Below, one piece after another: positions 44,573 to 53,903 of a stretch of DNA of 64,000 bases. This DNA is from Gordonia sp. 'Campus' (lineage in GTDB: Bacteria > Actinomycetota > Actinomycetes > Mycobacteriales > Mycobacteriaceae): assembly GCF_022206305.1 (NCBI RefSeq), contig NZ_JAKOIW010000001.1, positions 372,001 to 436,000 of the forward strand. Direction: 5' to 3'. Each line of letters opens with the position of its first letter. Position 1 is the stretch's first letter. A model generated the notes under the pieces. The model did no database searches, was not told where the DNA came from, and saw only the letters and a program-made list of their open reading frames with translations. The translations under genes were made by a program, and so were the position numbers.

Positions 44573-45166
44573 TCAACCGACCGCGGTCAACAACGCGCGG
44601 GGGCCGGCGAACACCGTCTCCCGCACATGGTTTCGAGCGAGAGTCCATGCAGGACAATCACATCGGGCCGCGACACCACGGGCGTCGACACCCTGGTCCC
44701 GGCACAGTGCGATCGCCCGACGCAGGTGGAAGCCCTGGGTCACGACGACCACCTCGCGCGCACCGAACACCCGCCGGGCCCGCCGACAACTCGACGCGGT
44801 GTCGAGGCCGGACGGGTCGTCGACGATCGACGCCGAAGCCACCCCGTGCGCCTCGAGATACCGGCGCATCACCGCAGGCTCGTTCCCGGCCTCCTCGGAG
44901 CCGTTGCCGGAGTTGATGATCCGCGCCACCTGACCGGTTCGGTACAACTCGAGAGCGGTGTCGAGCCGCCCCCGCACATAGTCGCCGGGGGTGCCGTCGT
45001 CGTAGACCAGGGAGCCCAGCACGAGAAGAGTCGGCCGCGACGGCAAGGTGTCGGCGTCGTCGATCCTGCCCGCCGACGTGACGTACATCCACGTCGCGGC
45101 CACGGTGATCCAGAGCTCGACGAGCACGATCACCGCAGCCACCACGAGACGAGCCCCTGACCTCAC
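44573..45166 (-). CDS. YdcF/SanA-family (DUF218) membrane protein
   Basis: A 197-residue protein with an N-terminal membrane anchor (RLVVAAVIVLVELWITVAATW) and an outer DUF218 domain: LLVLGSLVYDDGTPGDYVRGRLDTAL, IINSGNG, LDTASSCRRARRVFG and VVVTQGFHLRRAIALCRDQG. SanA-type proteins are linked to cell-envelope integrity and vancomycin tolerance; the activity is unknown. TAGGTT (45178-45173 on the minus strand) lies 6 bases before GTG 45166, supporting this start. A second, partial member lies at 63719-64000. Confidence 0.87.
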   Translation of the reverse strand: MRSGARLVVAAVIVLVELWITVAATWMYVTSAGRIDDADTLPSRPTLLVLGSLVYDDGTPGDYVRGRLDTALELYRTGQVARIINSGNGSEEAGNEPAVMRRYLEAHGVASASIVDDPSGLDTASSCRRARRVFGAREVVVVTQGFHLRRAIALCRDQGVDARGVAARCDCPAWTLARNHVRETVFAGPRALLTAVG

Positions 45167-45292
45167 GCCTCCAACCTAGATCCGACGGTCGGCGAACATG
45201 ACCATTCCACCCCGGACGCGGCGGCCACCCCGTGATACTTGGGAGACTCGGTCGCGTTCAGCCTGTGCGCACCAATCCGCGGTGTGAAAGTG

Positions 45293-46675
45293 ATGGTGCG
45301 AATGCCGTATATGCCGGTCACCTCGTCGATGTTCTTGCTGGCCGAGACCCGGGAGCAGCCCATGCACGTGGGCGGCCTCCAGTTGTTCGTGCCGCGGGCG
45401 GGTCAGTCGTCGAGTGAGCTCGCCGAGGAGATCATCGAGGCGTTCTGCGGCTGCACCGAGGTGCACCCCCTCTTCCGCAAGCGTCCGGCATCCCCGGTCA
45501 CCCTGTTGGGCAACGTGGCCTGGTCTTTCGACGACGACATCGACTTCGACTACCACGTGCGCCGCACCGTCCTTCCCCGCCCGGGCCGTGTCCGCGAACT
45601 GCTGCGCTACGTCTCCCTCAACCACGGGTCGCTGATGGATCGGTTCCGCCCGATGTGGGAGGTGCACGTCATCGAGGGCCTCGAAGACGACCGGGTGGCG
45701 CTGTACACCAAGATCCACCACTCGCTGGTCGACGGCGTCTCGGCGCTGCGCCTCCTGCAGCGCACGCTGTCCGAGGACCCCGACGACCGCTCGGGCACCG
45801 CGCCCTGGGATCCGGCGCTCGCCCGGCCTCGTCGCCCCCAACCCGCACCGAGCCTGCGCAGCCGGGTGTCGGGTCTGGCGAATGTGGCGGGCCAGGTCGC
45901 GGGTCTCGGACCCGCCGCGGCGAAGGTGGCGGTCGCCGGTCTGCGGGATCCCGACTTCGTCGCACCGCTGGGACGTGCGCCGCGGACCATCCTCGACGTC
46001 GCCATCGGCAGCGCCCGTCGCTTCGCGTCGCAGAGGTGGGAACTCGACCGGCTCCGGGCCGTGGCCGACGCCCGCGGGATCACCCTCAACGACGTCGTCG
46101 TCGCGATGTGTTCGGGGGCCCTGCGCGCGTACCTCATCGACCAGGACGCGCTGCCCGACGCACCGCTCATCGCCGCACTGCCGGTGTCGCTGCACACCGA
46201 CGGGGACGACGACGGCAACTCGGTGACGGCGATCCTGGTGAGCCTCGCGACCGACGAACCCGACGCCGAGCGGCGCCTCGACAAACTCGTCGACTCGGCC
46301 CGGCACAGCAAGTCGGTGGTGCGGGGCCTCCGGCCGTTGCAGGCCCTCGCACTGGGCGCCGCCAACTTCGCGCCGCTCGCGTTCGCCGCCGTGCCCGGCT
46401 TCGTCCAATACGTGCCGCCGCAGTTCAACATCATCATCAGCAACGTCCCCGGGCCGTCGAAACACCTGTACTGGAACGGCGCCCGCCTCGACGGCCTCTA
46501 CCCGGTGTCGATCCCGACCGAGGGGCTCGCCCTCAACATCACCGTGACCAGCACCGCCGAGCACATCAACTTCGGGTTGATCGGCGCTCGTGCCCAGCTC
46601 CCGAGCCTGCAACGCCTCCTCACGCACCTCGACACGGCCCTGGAGGAACTCGAGAAGGTCGCGCGGACGCGATAG
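45293..46675 (+). CDS. WS/DGAT-type acyltransferase (wax ester synthase/diacylglycerol acyltransferase)
   Basis: About 460 residues, the usual length. MPVTSSMFLLAETREQPMHVGGLQLF is the family opening, RPMWEVHVIEG precedes the active-site motif HHSLVDG in KIHHSLVDGVSAL, and NIIISNVPGP is a conserved late motif. It should join fatty acyl-CoA to diacylglycerol or a fatty alcohol to store triacylglycerol or wax ester at the membrane. I start at ATG 45293 with GAAAG upstream; ATG 45302 is possible. It stands alone, divergent from the YdcF gene. Confidence 0.92.
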   Translation: MVRMPYMPVTSSMFLLAETREQPMHVGGLQLFVPRAGQSSSELAEEIIEAFCGCTEVHPLFRKRPASPVTLLGNVAWSFDDDIDFDYHVRRTVLPRPGRVRELLRYVSLNHGSLMDRFRPMWEVHVIEGLEDDRVALYTKIHHSLVDGVSALRLLQRTLSEDPDDRSGTAPWDPALARPRRPQPAPSLRSRVSGLANVAGQVAGLGPAAAKVAVAGLRDPDFVAPLGRAPRTILDVAIGSARRFASQRWELDRLRAVADARGITLNDVVVAMCSGALRAYLIDQDALPDAPLIAALPVSLHTDGDDDGNSVTAILVSLATDEPDAERRLDKLVDSARHSKSVVRGLRPLQALALGAANFAPLAFAAVPGFVQYVPPQFNIIISNVPGPSKHLYWNGARLDGLYPVSIPTEGLALNITVTSTAEHINFGLIGARAQLPSLQRLLTHLDTALEELEKVARTR

Positions 46676-46724
46676 AACCCGCCAGCGCGCGTGCCCGATC
46701 GTGGCGTCGCCCACCCTGACTCGA

Positions 46725-46815
46725 CAGTAAGTTACTGGTGAGTATCATCAGTGATGATGTAGACCTGCAGTGATTAGGCCGGCCTTGGCAGTAGTGATTA
46801 GGCCAGCCTTGGCAG
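46725..46815. promoter_or_regulatory. Regulatory region of the Fe-S reductase: two palindromes and a 24-bp direct repeat
   Basis: In the 254-base gap 46676-46929, CAGTAA-G-TTACTG (46725-46737) is a perfect palindrome, ATCATC-AGT-GATGAT (46744-46758) a second, and two copies of a 23-base unit containing GATTAGGCC and CCTTGGCAG lie at 46769-46791 and 46793-46815 (one mismatch). The set looks like operator sites for one or two regulators. Confidence 0.6.
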
Positions 46816-46929
46816 CGCGCCGGTGGCGCAACGAATTACGGTTACCTGTAGTACACCGCCCCGTGGTACCCAGCCTCGCGTTCCGCGACCCGGCGGCGGA
46901 CGACCTAGACGAAAGGCCGGTACGCGCCC

Positions 46930-49900
46930 GTGACTACCACGACGATTGCCATCGGCACGACAGCCGCGGTGATCAGCTTGCTCTGCTGGTACCTGTTCCT
47001 CGGTGGCGTGGTGCGGATCTACCGCACCATCAAGCTCGGGCACAAGGTCGACAGCTCCCGCTTCTGGCCCATCCTGCCGCGCATGATGACGATGCTGAAG
47101 GAGTTCATCGTCCACACCCGGATGGTGAAGTTCCGCACCGTCGGCTGGGCACACTGGCTGGTGATGATCGGCTTCCTCGGCGGCGCGCTGCTGTGGTTCG
47201 AGGCCTACGGCCAGTCGATCAACCCCGAGTTCCACTGGCCCGTCTTCGGTGACACCTTCGCGTGGCACCTCTGGGACGAACTCCTGGGCATCGGCACCGT
47301 GGTCGGCATCATCGTTCTGATCGTCATCCGCCAGCTGAACCACCCGCGCGTCCCGGAACGACTGTCCCGCTTCGGCGGTTCGCGCTTCGCGCCGGCCTAC
47401 TTCGTCGAGGCCGTGGTGTTGCTCGAGGGCCTGGGCATGATCCTGGTGAAGGCCTCGAAGATCGCGACCTACCACCACTCCAACGCCTACTCCGACTTCT
47501 TCACCATGCAGGTCGCCAAGCTCCTGCCGGCGTCGCCGACCCTGGTGTCGATCTTCGCGGTCATCAAGCTGATGAGCGGCATGGTGTGGCTGGCGATGGT
47601 CGGCATGAACATCAGCTGGGGCGTTGCGTGGCACCGCTTCTCGGCCTTCTTCAACATCTACTTCAAGCGCGAGCAGGACGGCGGCGTCGCCCTCGGTGCC
47701 GCGAAGCCGATGATGAGCCAGGGCAAGGTCCTCGACATGGAGACCGCCGATCCCGACGTCGACGCGTTCGGCGCAGGCAAGATCGAGGACTTCTCGTGGA
47801 AGGGCTGGCTGGACTTCACCACCTGTACCGAGTGTGGTCGCTGCCAGTCGCAGTGTCCCGCATGGAACACCGGTAAGCCGCTGAGCCCCAAGCTGCTCAT
47901 CATGTCGCTGCGCGACCACGGCAACGCCAAGGCCCCCTACCTGCTGGCCGGTGGCCGCAAGGACATGGGCGGCGACGAGGTCGGCCTGGTCGACGCCGAC
48001 GGCAACGTCCTCGAGGACAAGCTCAACGCGATCCCCGAGGCGGCACGCGCCGAGGCGGCCCGCAAGCTGGTCGGCGAGTCGAAGGGCGACCTCGGCGGCG
48101 GACTGGGTGTCGAGTCGGTGGACGGCGAGTTCGACCCCGAGGCACTCGGTGCGGTCATCGACACCGAGACCCTGTGGAGCTGCACCACCTGTGGTGCGTG
48201 CGTCGAGCAGTGCCCGGTCGACATCGAACACGTCGACCACATCCTCGACATGCGCCGCTACCAGGTCCTGATCGAGTCGGACTTCCCGACCGAGCTGGCC
48301 GGCATGTTCAAGAACCTCGAGAACAAGGGCAACCCGTGGGGCCAGAACGCCTCCGCGCGCACCGCCTGGATCGACGAGATGGACATCGAGATCCCGGTCT
48401 TCGGCAAGGACGTCGAGTCGTTCGAGGGCTTCGAGTACCTGTTCTGGGTCGGCTGTGCCGGCGCCTACGAAGACCGCGCGAAGAAGACCACCAAGGCCGT
48501 CGCCGAGCTCCTCGACATGGCCGCGGTGAACTTCATGGTCCTCGGCGAGGGCGAGACCTGTACCGGTGACTCCGCACGACGCGCCGGCAACGAGTTCCTC
48601 TTCCAGATGCTCGCGCAGCAGAACATCGAGATGCTCGGCGAGGTCTTCGCGACCGCACCTGAGCAGCGCAAGAAGGTCGTCGTCACCTGTGCGCACTGCT
48701 TCAACGCACTGGGCAACGAGTACCCGCAGCTCGGGGCGAAGTACGAGGTCGTCCACCACACGCAGCTGCTCAACCGGCTCGTGCGCGAGAAGCGCCTGGT
48801 CCCGGTCGCCCCGCTCGGCGAGGGTGTCACCTACCACGACCCGTGCTACCTGGGCCGCCACAACAAGGTCTACGACGCACCGCGTGAACTCATGGGTGCC
48901 GCCGGTTCGACGCTCACCGAGATGCCGCGTCACGGCGAACGGTCCATGTGCTGTGGTGCCGGTGGCGCGCGCATGTGGATGGAAGAGCAGATCGGCAAGC
49001 GGATCAACATCGACCGTGTCGACGAGGCGCTGAACACTCTCGGCGACACGACCGGGGATCAGGTCAAGAAGGTCGCGACCGGCTGCCCGTTCTGCCGCGT
49101 GATGCTCACCGACGGTGTCACGGCTCGGACCAGCGGCACCGAGTCCGAGGGCAAGGTCGAGGTCGTCGACGTCGCGCAGCTGCTGCTCGAGTCGGTCAAG
49201 CGCGACCGGACCGAGGTCAAGCTCGGCGGCCGATTCCTCGGGCCGCGCCCGACCGTTGCGGAACCGGAGCCCGAACCCGAGCCCGAGAAGGTCCCCGCAG
49301 CGGCGACCGCCTCTGCGTCGGCGACAACCGAGGCAGCTCCGAAGCCGAAGGTCGGCCTGGGCATGAAGGGCGGCAAGAAGCCCGGCGCGACGGCCAAGAC
49401 CGCAGCACCGGAGGCACCGGCCGAGCAGGCGCCGGCCGAGAAGAAGCCGGCCTCGAAGGGCTTCGGTATGAAGGGCGGCAAGAAGCCCGGCGCCGCGGCA
49501 TCATCTGCCGCTCCCGCAACGGACTCCGCGCCCGCGGAGGCCCCTGCCGAGGCACCCGCCGAGAAGAAGCCCGCCGCCAAGGGCTTCGGCATGAAGGGCG
49601 GCGCCAAGCGTCCCGGTGCGGCAGGCAAGCCAGCCGGAGGAACCGCTGAACCGGTTCCCGCCGAGACCGAGTCGTCCGAAGCGGTCAAGGAGGAGGTCGC
49701 CGAGGCCGCCACCGAGACAGCCGAGAAGAAGCCCGCGTCGAAGGGCTTCGGCATGGGCAAGGCCAAGCGGCCGGGTCAGAAGACCACCAACGCCGCCGCG
49801 CCCGACGCCGGAGTGACCGCCCCCGCCGAGAACAAGCTCGACGAGAGCGAATCGGCACCGGACGCCGCCCCGACCGTGGACACCGAATCGGCGACTGCCG

Positions 49901-50589
49901 AGACTGTGACCACGGAGACGACGACAACCGAGACGACGACCGCTCCCGCAACGGAAGAAAAGCCGGGCAAGGCCAAGGGCTTCGGGATGTCCGCGGGCAA
50001 GAAGCGTCCGGGCGGGATCGGCAAGGCAGCGGCCAAGCCGGCCGCCGCCGCCGCACCGACTCAGCCCGCACCCGAGGCAGACGCCGCGGAGCCGGAGCCT
50101 GAGGCCGCAGAGACTGAGGCCGCCGAGACTGAGGCCCCGGCAGCAGCCGAGGCCCCGTCATCGGAGGCCCCGTCATCGGAGCCGTCGTCGTCGCCGAGCG
50201 ACGGTGGTTCGGCCGCGGTGTTGACCGAGGAGAAGCCGGCCAAGGCCAAGGGCTTCGGGATGTCCGCGGGCAAGAAGCGGCCCGGCGGCGCGGGCAAGGC
50301 GGCCCCGGCTGCCGCGACGCCGGCAGCGGTCGAGGCCAAGGCCGAGCCCGAGTCGGCTTCCGAGGTGGCACCGGCGGAGGACACGCAGGTCGAGGAAGCC
50401 CCGGAGTCGGCAGAAGCCGACACCGAGGCCTCCGACGCCGGAGAAGGCGAGACCGAGACCGCAGCCGAGACCGCTCCGGAGCCGTCGAGCAACGGGACCG
50501 GAGAGGCGCGGACCATCGCCGAGGCCGGCGCGTCGAAGGCCAAGGGCTTCGGCATCGCGGCCGGCAAGAAGCGACCCGGCCACAAATAG
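46930..50589 (+). CDS. Membrane (Fe-S)-binding reductase with repetitive charged tail (Rv0338c-like)
   Basis: A 1219-residue protein. Residues about 1-250 hold several membrane helices (TTAAVISLLCWYLFLGGVV, HWLVMIGFLGGALLWF). Two 4Fe-4S motifs follow, CTECGRCQSQCP and CTTCGACVEQCP, then cysteine-rich CCG domains (VGCAGAYED, CAHCFNALGNEYPQLG, HDPCYLGRHNK, MCCGAGGARMW) as in GlpC, LutA and HdrD. It resembles mycobacterial Rv0338c, reported as essential. It probably passes electrons between a cytosolic donor and the membrane quinone pool. The last 450 residues are a Glu/Ala/Pro-rich tail with seven KGFGM-xx-GKKRPG repeats (49351-50586). The GTG start has only a distant GAAAGG. Confidence 0.9.
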   Translation: MTTTTIAIGTTAAVISLLCWYLFLGGVVRIYRTIKLGHKVDSSRFWPILPRMMTMLKEFIVHTRMVKFRTVGWAHWLVMIGFLGGALLWFEAYGQSINPEFHWPVFGDTFAWHLWDELLGIGTVVGIIVLIVIRQLNHPRVPERLSRFGGSRFAPAYFVEAVVLLEGLGMILVKASKIATYHHSNAYSDFFTMQVAKLLPASPTLVSIFAVIKLMSGMVWLAMVGMNISWGVAWHRFSAFFNIYFKREQDGGVALGAAKPMMSQGKVLDMETADPDVDAFGAGKIEDFSWKGWLDFTTCTECGRCQSQCPAWNTGKPLSPKLLIMSLRDHGNAKAPYLLAGGRKDMGGDEVGLVDADGNVLEDKLNAIPEAARAEAARKLVGESKGDLGGGLGVESVDGEFDPEALGAVIDTETLWSCTTCGACVEQCPVDIEHVDHILDMRRYQVLIESDFPTELAGMFKNLENKGNPWGQNASARTAWIDEMDIEIPVFGKDVESFEGFEYLFWVGCAGAYEDRAKKTTKAVAELLDMAAVNFMVLGEGETCTGDSARRAGNEFLFQMLAQQNIEMLGEVFATAPEQRKKVVVTCAHCFNALGNEYPQLGAKYEVVHHTQLLNRLVREKRLVPVAPLGEGVTYHDPCYLGRHNKVYDAPRELMGAAGSTLTEMPRHGERSMCCGAGGARMWMEEQIGKRINIDRVDEALNTLGDTTGDQVKKVATGCPFCRVMLTDGVTARTSGTESEGKVEVVDVAQLLLESVKRDRTEVKLGGRFLGPRPTVAEPEPEPEPEKVPAAATASASATTEAAPKPKVGLGMKGGKKPGATAKTAAPEAPAEQAPAEKKPASKGFGMKGGKKPGAAASSAAPATDSAPAEAPAEAPAEKKPAAKGFGMKGGAKRPGAAGKPAGGTAEPVPAETESSEAVKEEVAEAATETAEKKPASKGFGMGKAKRPGQKTTNAAAPDAGVTAPAENKLDESESAPDAAPTVDTESATAETVTTETTTTETTTAPATEEKPGKAKGFGMSAGKKRPGGIGKAAAKPAAAAAPTQPAPEADAAEPEPEAAETEAAETEAPAAAEAPSSEAPSSEPSSSPSDGGSAAVLTEEKPAKAKGFGMSAGKKRPGGAGKAAPAAATPAAVEAKAEPESASEVAPAEDTQVEEAPESAEADTEASDAGEGETETAAETAPEPSSNGTGEARTIAEAGASKAKGFGIAAGKKRPGHK

Positions 50590-50603
50590 CACCCGCAGTA
50601 CCT

Positions 50604-50652
50604 ACAGATGTCGCATTTCGTGTCGGCCACCGACACGAAATGCGACATCTGT
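50604..50652. repeat. Perfect 23-bp inverted repeat of a dispersed palindrome family
   Basis: Left arm 50604-50626 and right arm 50630-50652 are exact reverse complements with a 3-base centre; the arm contains GATGTCGCATTTCGTGTCGG. It lies 14 bases after the Fe-S reductase stop and could terminate it. A related but imperfect copy is at 63490-63534 and a half copy near 35574-35590. Confidence 0.9.
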
Positions 50653-50722
50653 CGTTTGAGGGTCCCGCCCTCGCTCGGACACTGGCAGAAACGCATTTGC
50701 CCCCGGCTGCGACAATGTACCC

Positions 50723-51976
50723 GTGAGTAGGCCCCATGTTTCGCACCTGAACCAGAACCTCAAGCCGCTCGAGCAATCGCTCAAGCTGCAGAACGTGTGC
50801 TACGAGATCCGTGGTCCCGTACACGCGCATGCGCAGCGGCTCGAGGCGGAGGGGCATCGAATCCTCAAGCTGAACATCGGCAACCCCGCCCTGTTCGGTT
50901 TCGAAGCCCCCGACGTGATCATGCGCGACATGATCCACGCCCTCCCCTATGCGCAGGGCTACTCCGAGTCGGCCGGCGTGCTCTCCGCGCGTCGGGCGGT
51001 GGTGACCCGCTACGAACTGATCCCCGACTTCCCGTACTTCGACGTCGACGACGTCATCCTGGGCAACGGGGTGTCCGAGCTCATCACCATGACGATGCAG
51101 GCCCTCCTCAACGACGGCGACGAGGTGCTGATCCCCGCACCCGACTACCCGCTCTGGACCGCGATGACCTCGCTGTCGGGCGGTCAGCCCGTGCACTACC
51201 GCTGCGACGAGGAGAACGGGTGGAACCCCGACGTCGCCGACATCGCCGCGAAGATCACCGATCGCACCAAGGCGATCGTCATCATCAACCCGAACAACCC
51301 GACCGGCGCGGTCTACTCCCGCGAGGTCCTCGAGCAGCTCGTCGAGCTCGCCCGTCAGCATTCGCTGCTGATCCTCGCCGACGAGATCTACGACAAGATC
51401 ATCTACGACGACGCCGAGCACGTGAACGTGGCCTCGTTGGCGCCGGACCTGTTGTGTCTCACCTTCAACGGGCTGTCGAAGGCCTACCGGGTCTGCGGGT
51501 ACCGTGCCGGCTGGGTGGTCATGACCGGACCCAAGGACCACGCCCGCGGCTTCATCGAGGGCATGGGCATCCTGGCCTCGACGCGCCTGTGCGCCAATGT
51601 GCCGGGCCAGCACGCGATCCAGGTGGCGCTCGGCGGTTACCAGTCCATCGAGGCCCTCGTCTCCCCCGGCGGCCGGTTGTACGAGCAACGGAACGTGACG
51701 TGGGAGAAGCTGAACGAGATCCCCGGCGTCAGCTGTGTGAAACCCAAGGGCGCGTTGTACGCCTTCCCCCGCCTCGACCCCGAGGTCTACGAGATCCACA
51801 ACGACGAATTGTTCGTCCAAGACCTGCTGCTGCAGGAGAAGATCCTCGTCGTGCAGGGCACCGGCTTCAACCTCGACGACCACAACCACTTCCGGATCGT
51901 CACGCTGCCATGGTCGCGAGATCTGACCGAGGCCGTGGAGCGGATCGGCAACTTCCTGTCGTCGTACCGTCAGTGA
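50723..51976 (+). CDS. alaA: AlaA-like alanine/aspartate aminotransferase
   Basis: A 417-residue fold-type I PLP enzyme. KLQNVCYEIRGPVHAHAQRLEAEG and ILKLNIGNPALFGF match E. coli AlaA; NPNNPTGAVYS contacts PLP, and the lysine that binds it is in FNGLSKAYRVCGYRAGW. It should make alanine from pyruvate and glutamate. GACAAT (50711-50716) lies 6 bases before GTG 50723, fitting a leaderless mRNA. M. tuberculosis has the same pair (Rv0338c next to Rv0337c), so the order is old. A strong terminator follows. Confidence 0.93.
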   Translation: MSRPHVSHLNQNLKPLEQSLKLQNVCYEIRGPVHAHAQRLEAEGHRILKLNIGNPALFGFEAPDVIMRDMIHALPYAQGYSESAGVLSARRAVVTRYELIPDFPYFDVDDVILGNGVSELITMTMQALLNDGDEVLIPAPDYPLWTAMTSLSGGQPVHYRCDEENGWNPDVADIAAKITDRTKAIVIINPNNPTGAVYSREVLEQLVELARQHSLLILADEIYDKIIYDDAEHVNVASLAPDLLCLTFNGLSKAYRVCGYRAGWVVMTGPKDHARGFIEGMGILASTRLCANVPGQHAIQVALGGYQSIEALVSPGGRLYEQRNVTWEKLNEIPGVSCVKPKGALYAFPRLDPEVYEIHNDELFVQDLLLQEKILVVQGTGFNLDDHNHFRIVTLPWSRDLTEAVERIGNFLSSYRQ

Positions 51977-52006
51977 GCTGACGCCGTCTCACCCAAAACC
52001 CCTGAT

Positions 52007-52042
52007 GAGGGCCCGGTCGATCGACCGGGCCCTCGTTCTTTT
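52007..52042 (+). terminator. Intrinsic terminator after alaA
   Basis: GAGGGCCCGGTCGA (52007-52020) is followed at once by its exact reverse complement (52021-52034) and then GTTCTTTT, giving a 14-bp stem with a U-rich tail. This is the clearest intrinsic terminator in the window. Confidence 0.93.
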
Positions 52043-52118
52043 CCAGGGGTCTGGACATTTATGTAACCGTTGGTAACGTGTACCTCCATCAGGTGCGGCA
52101 CTCACGACGAGGTGACAG

Positions 52119-53903
52119 ATGTCCGAACAGGCAGTCCGCCGGCGACCCGACTGGCGCCCGGGGACCGTGACCAACAACGGGATCCGACTGGCGACCTATG
52201 AGCTGGGCGATCCGATGAACCCCACCGTGGTGCTCGTGCACGGCTGGCCCGACACCCACCACCTGTGGACGCACATCGCTCCCCGGTTGGCCGAGAAGTA
52301 CCACGTCGTCGCCTACGACTGTCGGGGGTTCGGCGACAGTGACCGACCCCGCAAGGTCGCCGCGTACCGGCTCGACGAACTCGCCGACGACCTGTACGCC
52401 GTGGCCGAGGCGGTGAGTCCGGACGACGCCGTACACGTGGTCGCGCACGACTGGGGCTCGGTGCAGACCTGGGAGGCCGTCAGCCGGCCACGTGCCCAGG
52501 CCCGGATCGCATCGTTCGTCTCGGTGTCCGGACCCAATCTCGATCACCTCGGCCAGTTCGTCCGCGACCAGTTCGCGAACCCGACCCCTCGCCACCTCCG
52601 AAATGTGCTCGCGCAGACGATGTCGTCGGCGTACACCGGCCTCTTCCAGCTCCCGGTGCTGCCCGACCTCCTGCTGCGCGGGATGGGGAATCCGACGGTG
52701 TGGAAGCAGTTCCTGCGCACCGTCGAGGGCACTCCCCCGGAGAACGTCGACGTCGCCGGGTCCCTGCGGCGGGACATGATCACCGGCCTCGCCCTCTACC
52801 GCGCGAACATCCGATCCAAGCTGATGCGGCCGAACCCGCGGATCACCACCGTGCCGGTCCTGCAGGTCGTGAACGAACGCGACATCGCGCTGCGGCCCGC
52901 GATCTACGACAACACACCGACCTACGCGGCCAAGCTGTGGCGCCGGGACACACCCACCGGCCACTGGTTGCCGTACACCCACCCGGAGTACCTCACCGAC
53001 CTGGTTCTCGATTTCCTTGCCCTGCAGACCAACAGCGGTGAGCCGGCGCCCACGATCGAGCGGTCGCGCCTGTTCACCGAACCGCGTCCGCTCGCAGGCA
53101 AACTCGTGGTGATCACCGGCGCCGGCAGCGGAATCGGGCGGGAGACGGCACTCGCACTGGCCGAGCGCGGGTGCGAACTGGTCCTGGCCGATCTCGATCT
53201 CGAATCCGCCGACGAGACCGCCCGGTCCTGCAAGGCGGCCGGTTCCTCCGCGCATGCCTACCTGCTCGACGTCTCCGACACCCCCGGTTTCGCTGCGTTC
53301 GCAGCCCGCGTCCGGGATACCCACGGCGTACCCGACATCGTGATCAACAACGCCGGGATCGGTTTGGCCGGTGGCGTGCTCGCCGCCTCGGACGAGCAGG
53401 TCGACCGCCTGCTCGACGTCAACCTGCGCGGCGTGGTCACCGGTAGCCGAGAATTCGGCAGGCAGATGGTCGACCGCGGCGTCGGTGGACACATCGTCAA
53501 CGTCGCCTCGGCCGCGGCATTCACGCCCTCACGCAGCCTGGGCCTGTACGCCGCATCGAAGGCGGGCGTCCTCCTGTTCTCCGAGTCCCTCCGCGCCGAA
53601 CTGGCCGAACATCGCATCGGGGTCAGCGCGATCTGTCCCGGACTCGTCGACACCAACATCGTGTCGTCGACCCCCATCGCCGGCCTCGACGCGGACACCG
53701 AACGGGCACAACGGGACCGGCTCGATCGGTTCTATCAGCGACGCGGGTTCACGCCCGACCGGGTGGCCCGTGACATCGTCTCCGCAATCGAGCGCAACAA
53801 GGCGGTGGTCCCGGTGACGGTGGAAGCCAAGGTGGGATACCGCATCTACCGGTTCGCGCCGTGGCTGTCACGGATCGGCGCACGTCAGAATGTCACGGGG
53901 TGA
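52119..53903 (+). CDS. ephD: EphD-type fusion of epoxide-hydrolase-like and SDR domains
   Basis: A 594-residue fusion. Residues about 15-310 form an alpha/beta hydrolase of the epoxide-hydrolase group: VVLVHGWPDTHHLW, DCRGFGDSD, and the nucleophile Asp in VVAHDWGSVQTW. Residues about 325-575 form a classical SDR: VVITGAGSGIGRETAL, VINNAGI, and YAASKAG with upstream Ser. Length and order match mycobacterial EphD (Rv2214c), linked to mycolic acid redox steps. GAGG lies 6 bases before ATG 52119. Its stop overlaps the next gene (GTGA), so it heads an operon with the PF10118 protein and the reductase. Confidence 0.92.
   Translation: MSEQAVRRRPDWRPGTVTNNGIRLATYELGDPMNPTVVLVHGWPDTHHLWTHIAPRLAEKYHVVAYDCRGFGDSDRPRKVAAYRLDELADDLYAVAEAVSPDDAVHVVAHDWGSVQTWEAVSRPRAQARIASFVSVSGPNLDHLGQFVRDQFANPTPRHLRNVLAQTMSSAYTGLFQLPVLPDLLLRGMGNPTVWKQFLRTVEGTPPENVDVAGSLRRDMITGLALYRANIRSKLMRPNPRITTVPVLQVVNERDIALRPAIYDNTPTYAAKLWRRDTPTGHWLPYTHPEYLTDLVLDFLALQTNSGEPAPTIERSRLFTEPRPLAGKLVVITGAGSGIGRETALALAERGCELVLADLDLESADETARSCKAAGSSAHAYLLDVSDTPGFAAFAARVRDTHGVPDIVINNAGIGLAGGVLAASDEQVDRLLDVNLRGVVTGSREFGRQMVDRGVGGHIVNVASAAAFTPSRSLGLYAASKAGVLLFSESLRAELAEHRIGVSAICPGLVDTNIVSSTPIAGLDADTERAQRDRLDRFYQRRGFTPDRVARDIVSAIERNKAVVPVTVEAKVGYRIYRFAPWLSRIGARQNVTG

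Noticed and set aside
46798-48933. A 711-codon minus-strand open frame opposite the Fe-S reductase
   Set aside because: High-GC codon bias in the real gene leaves the opposite strand open. Its translation is His/Asp/Arg-rich without motifs.
49685-51889. A 734-codon minus-strand frame over the repeat tail and alaA
   Set aside because: It crosses two well-supported plus-strand genes and encodes low-complexity Arg/Pro sequence.
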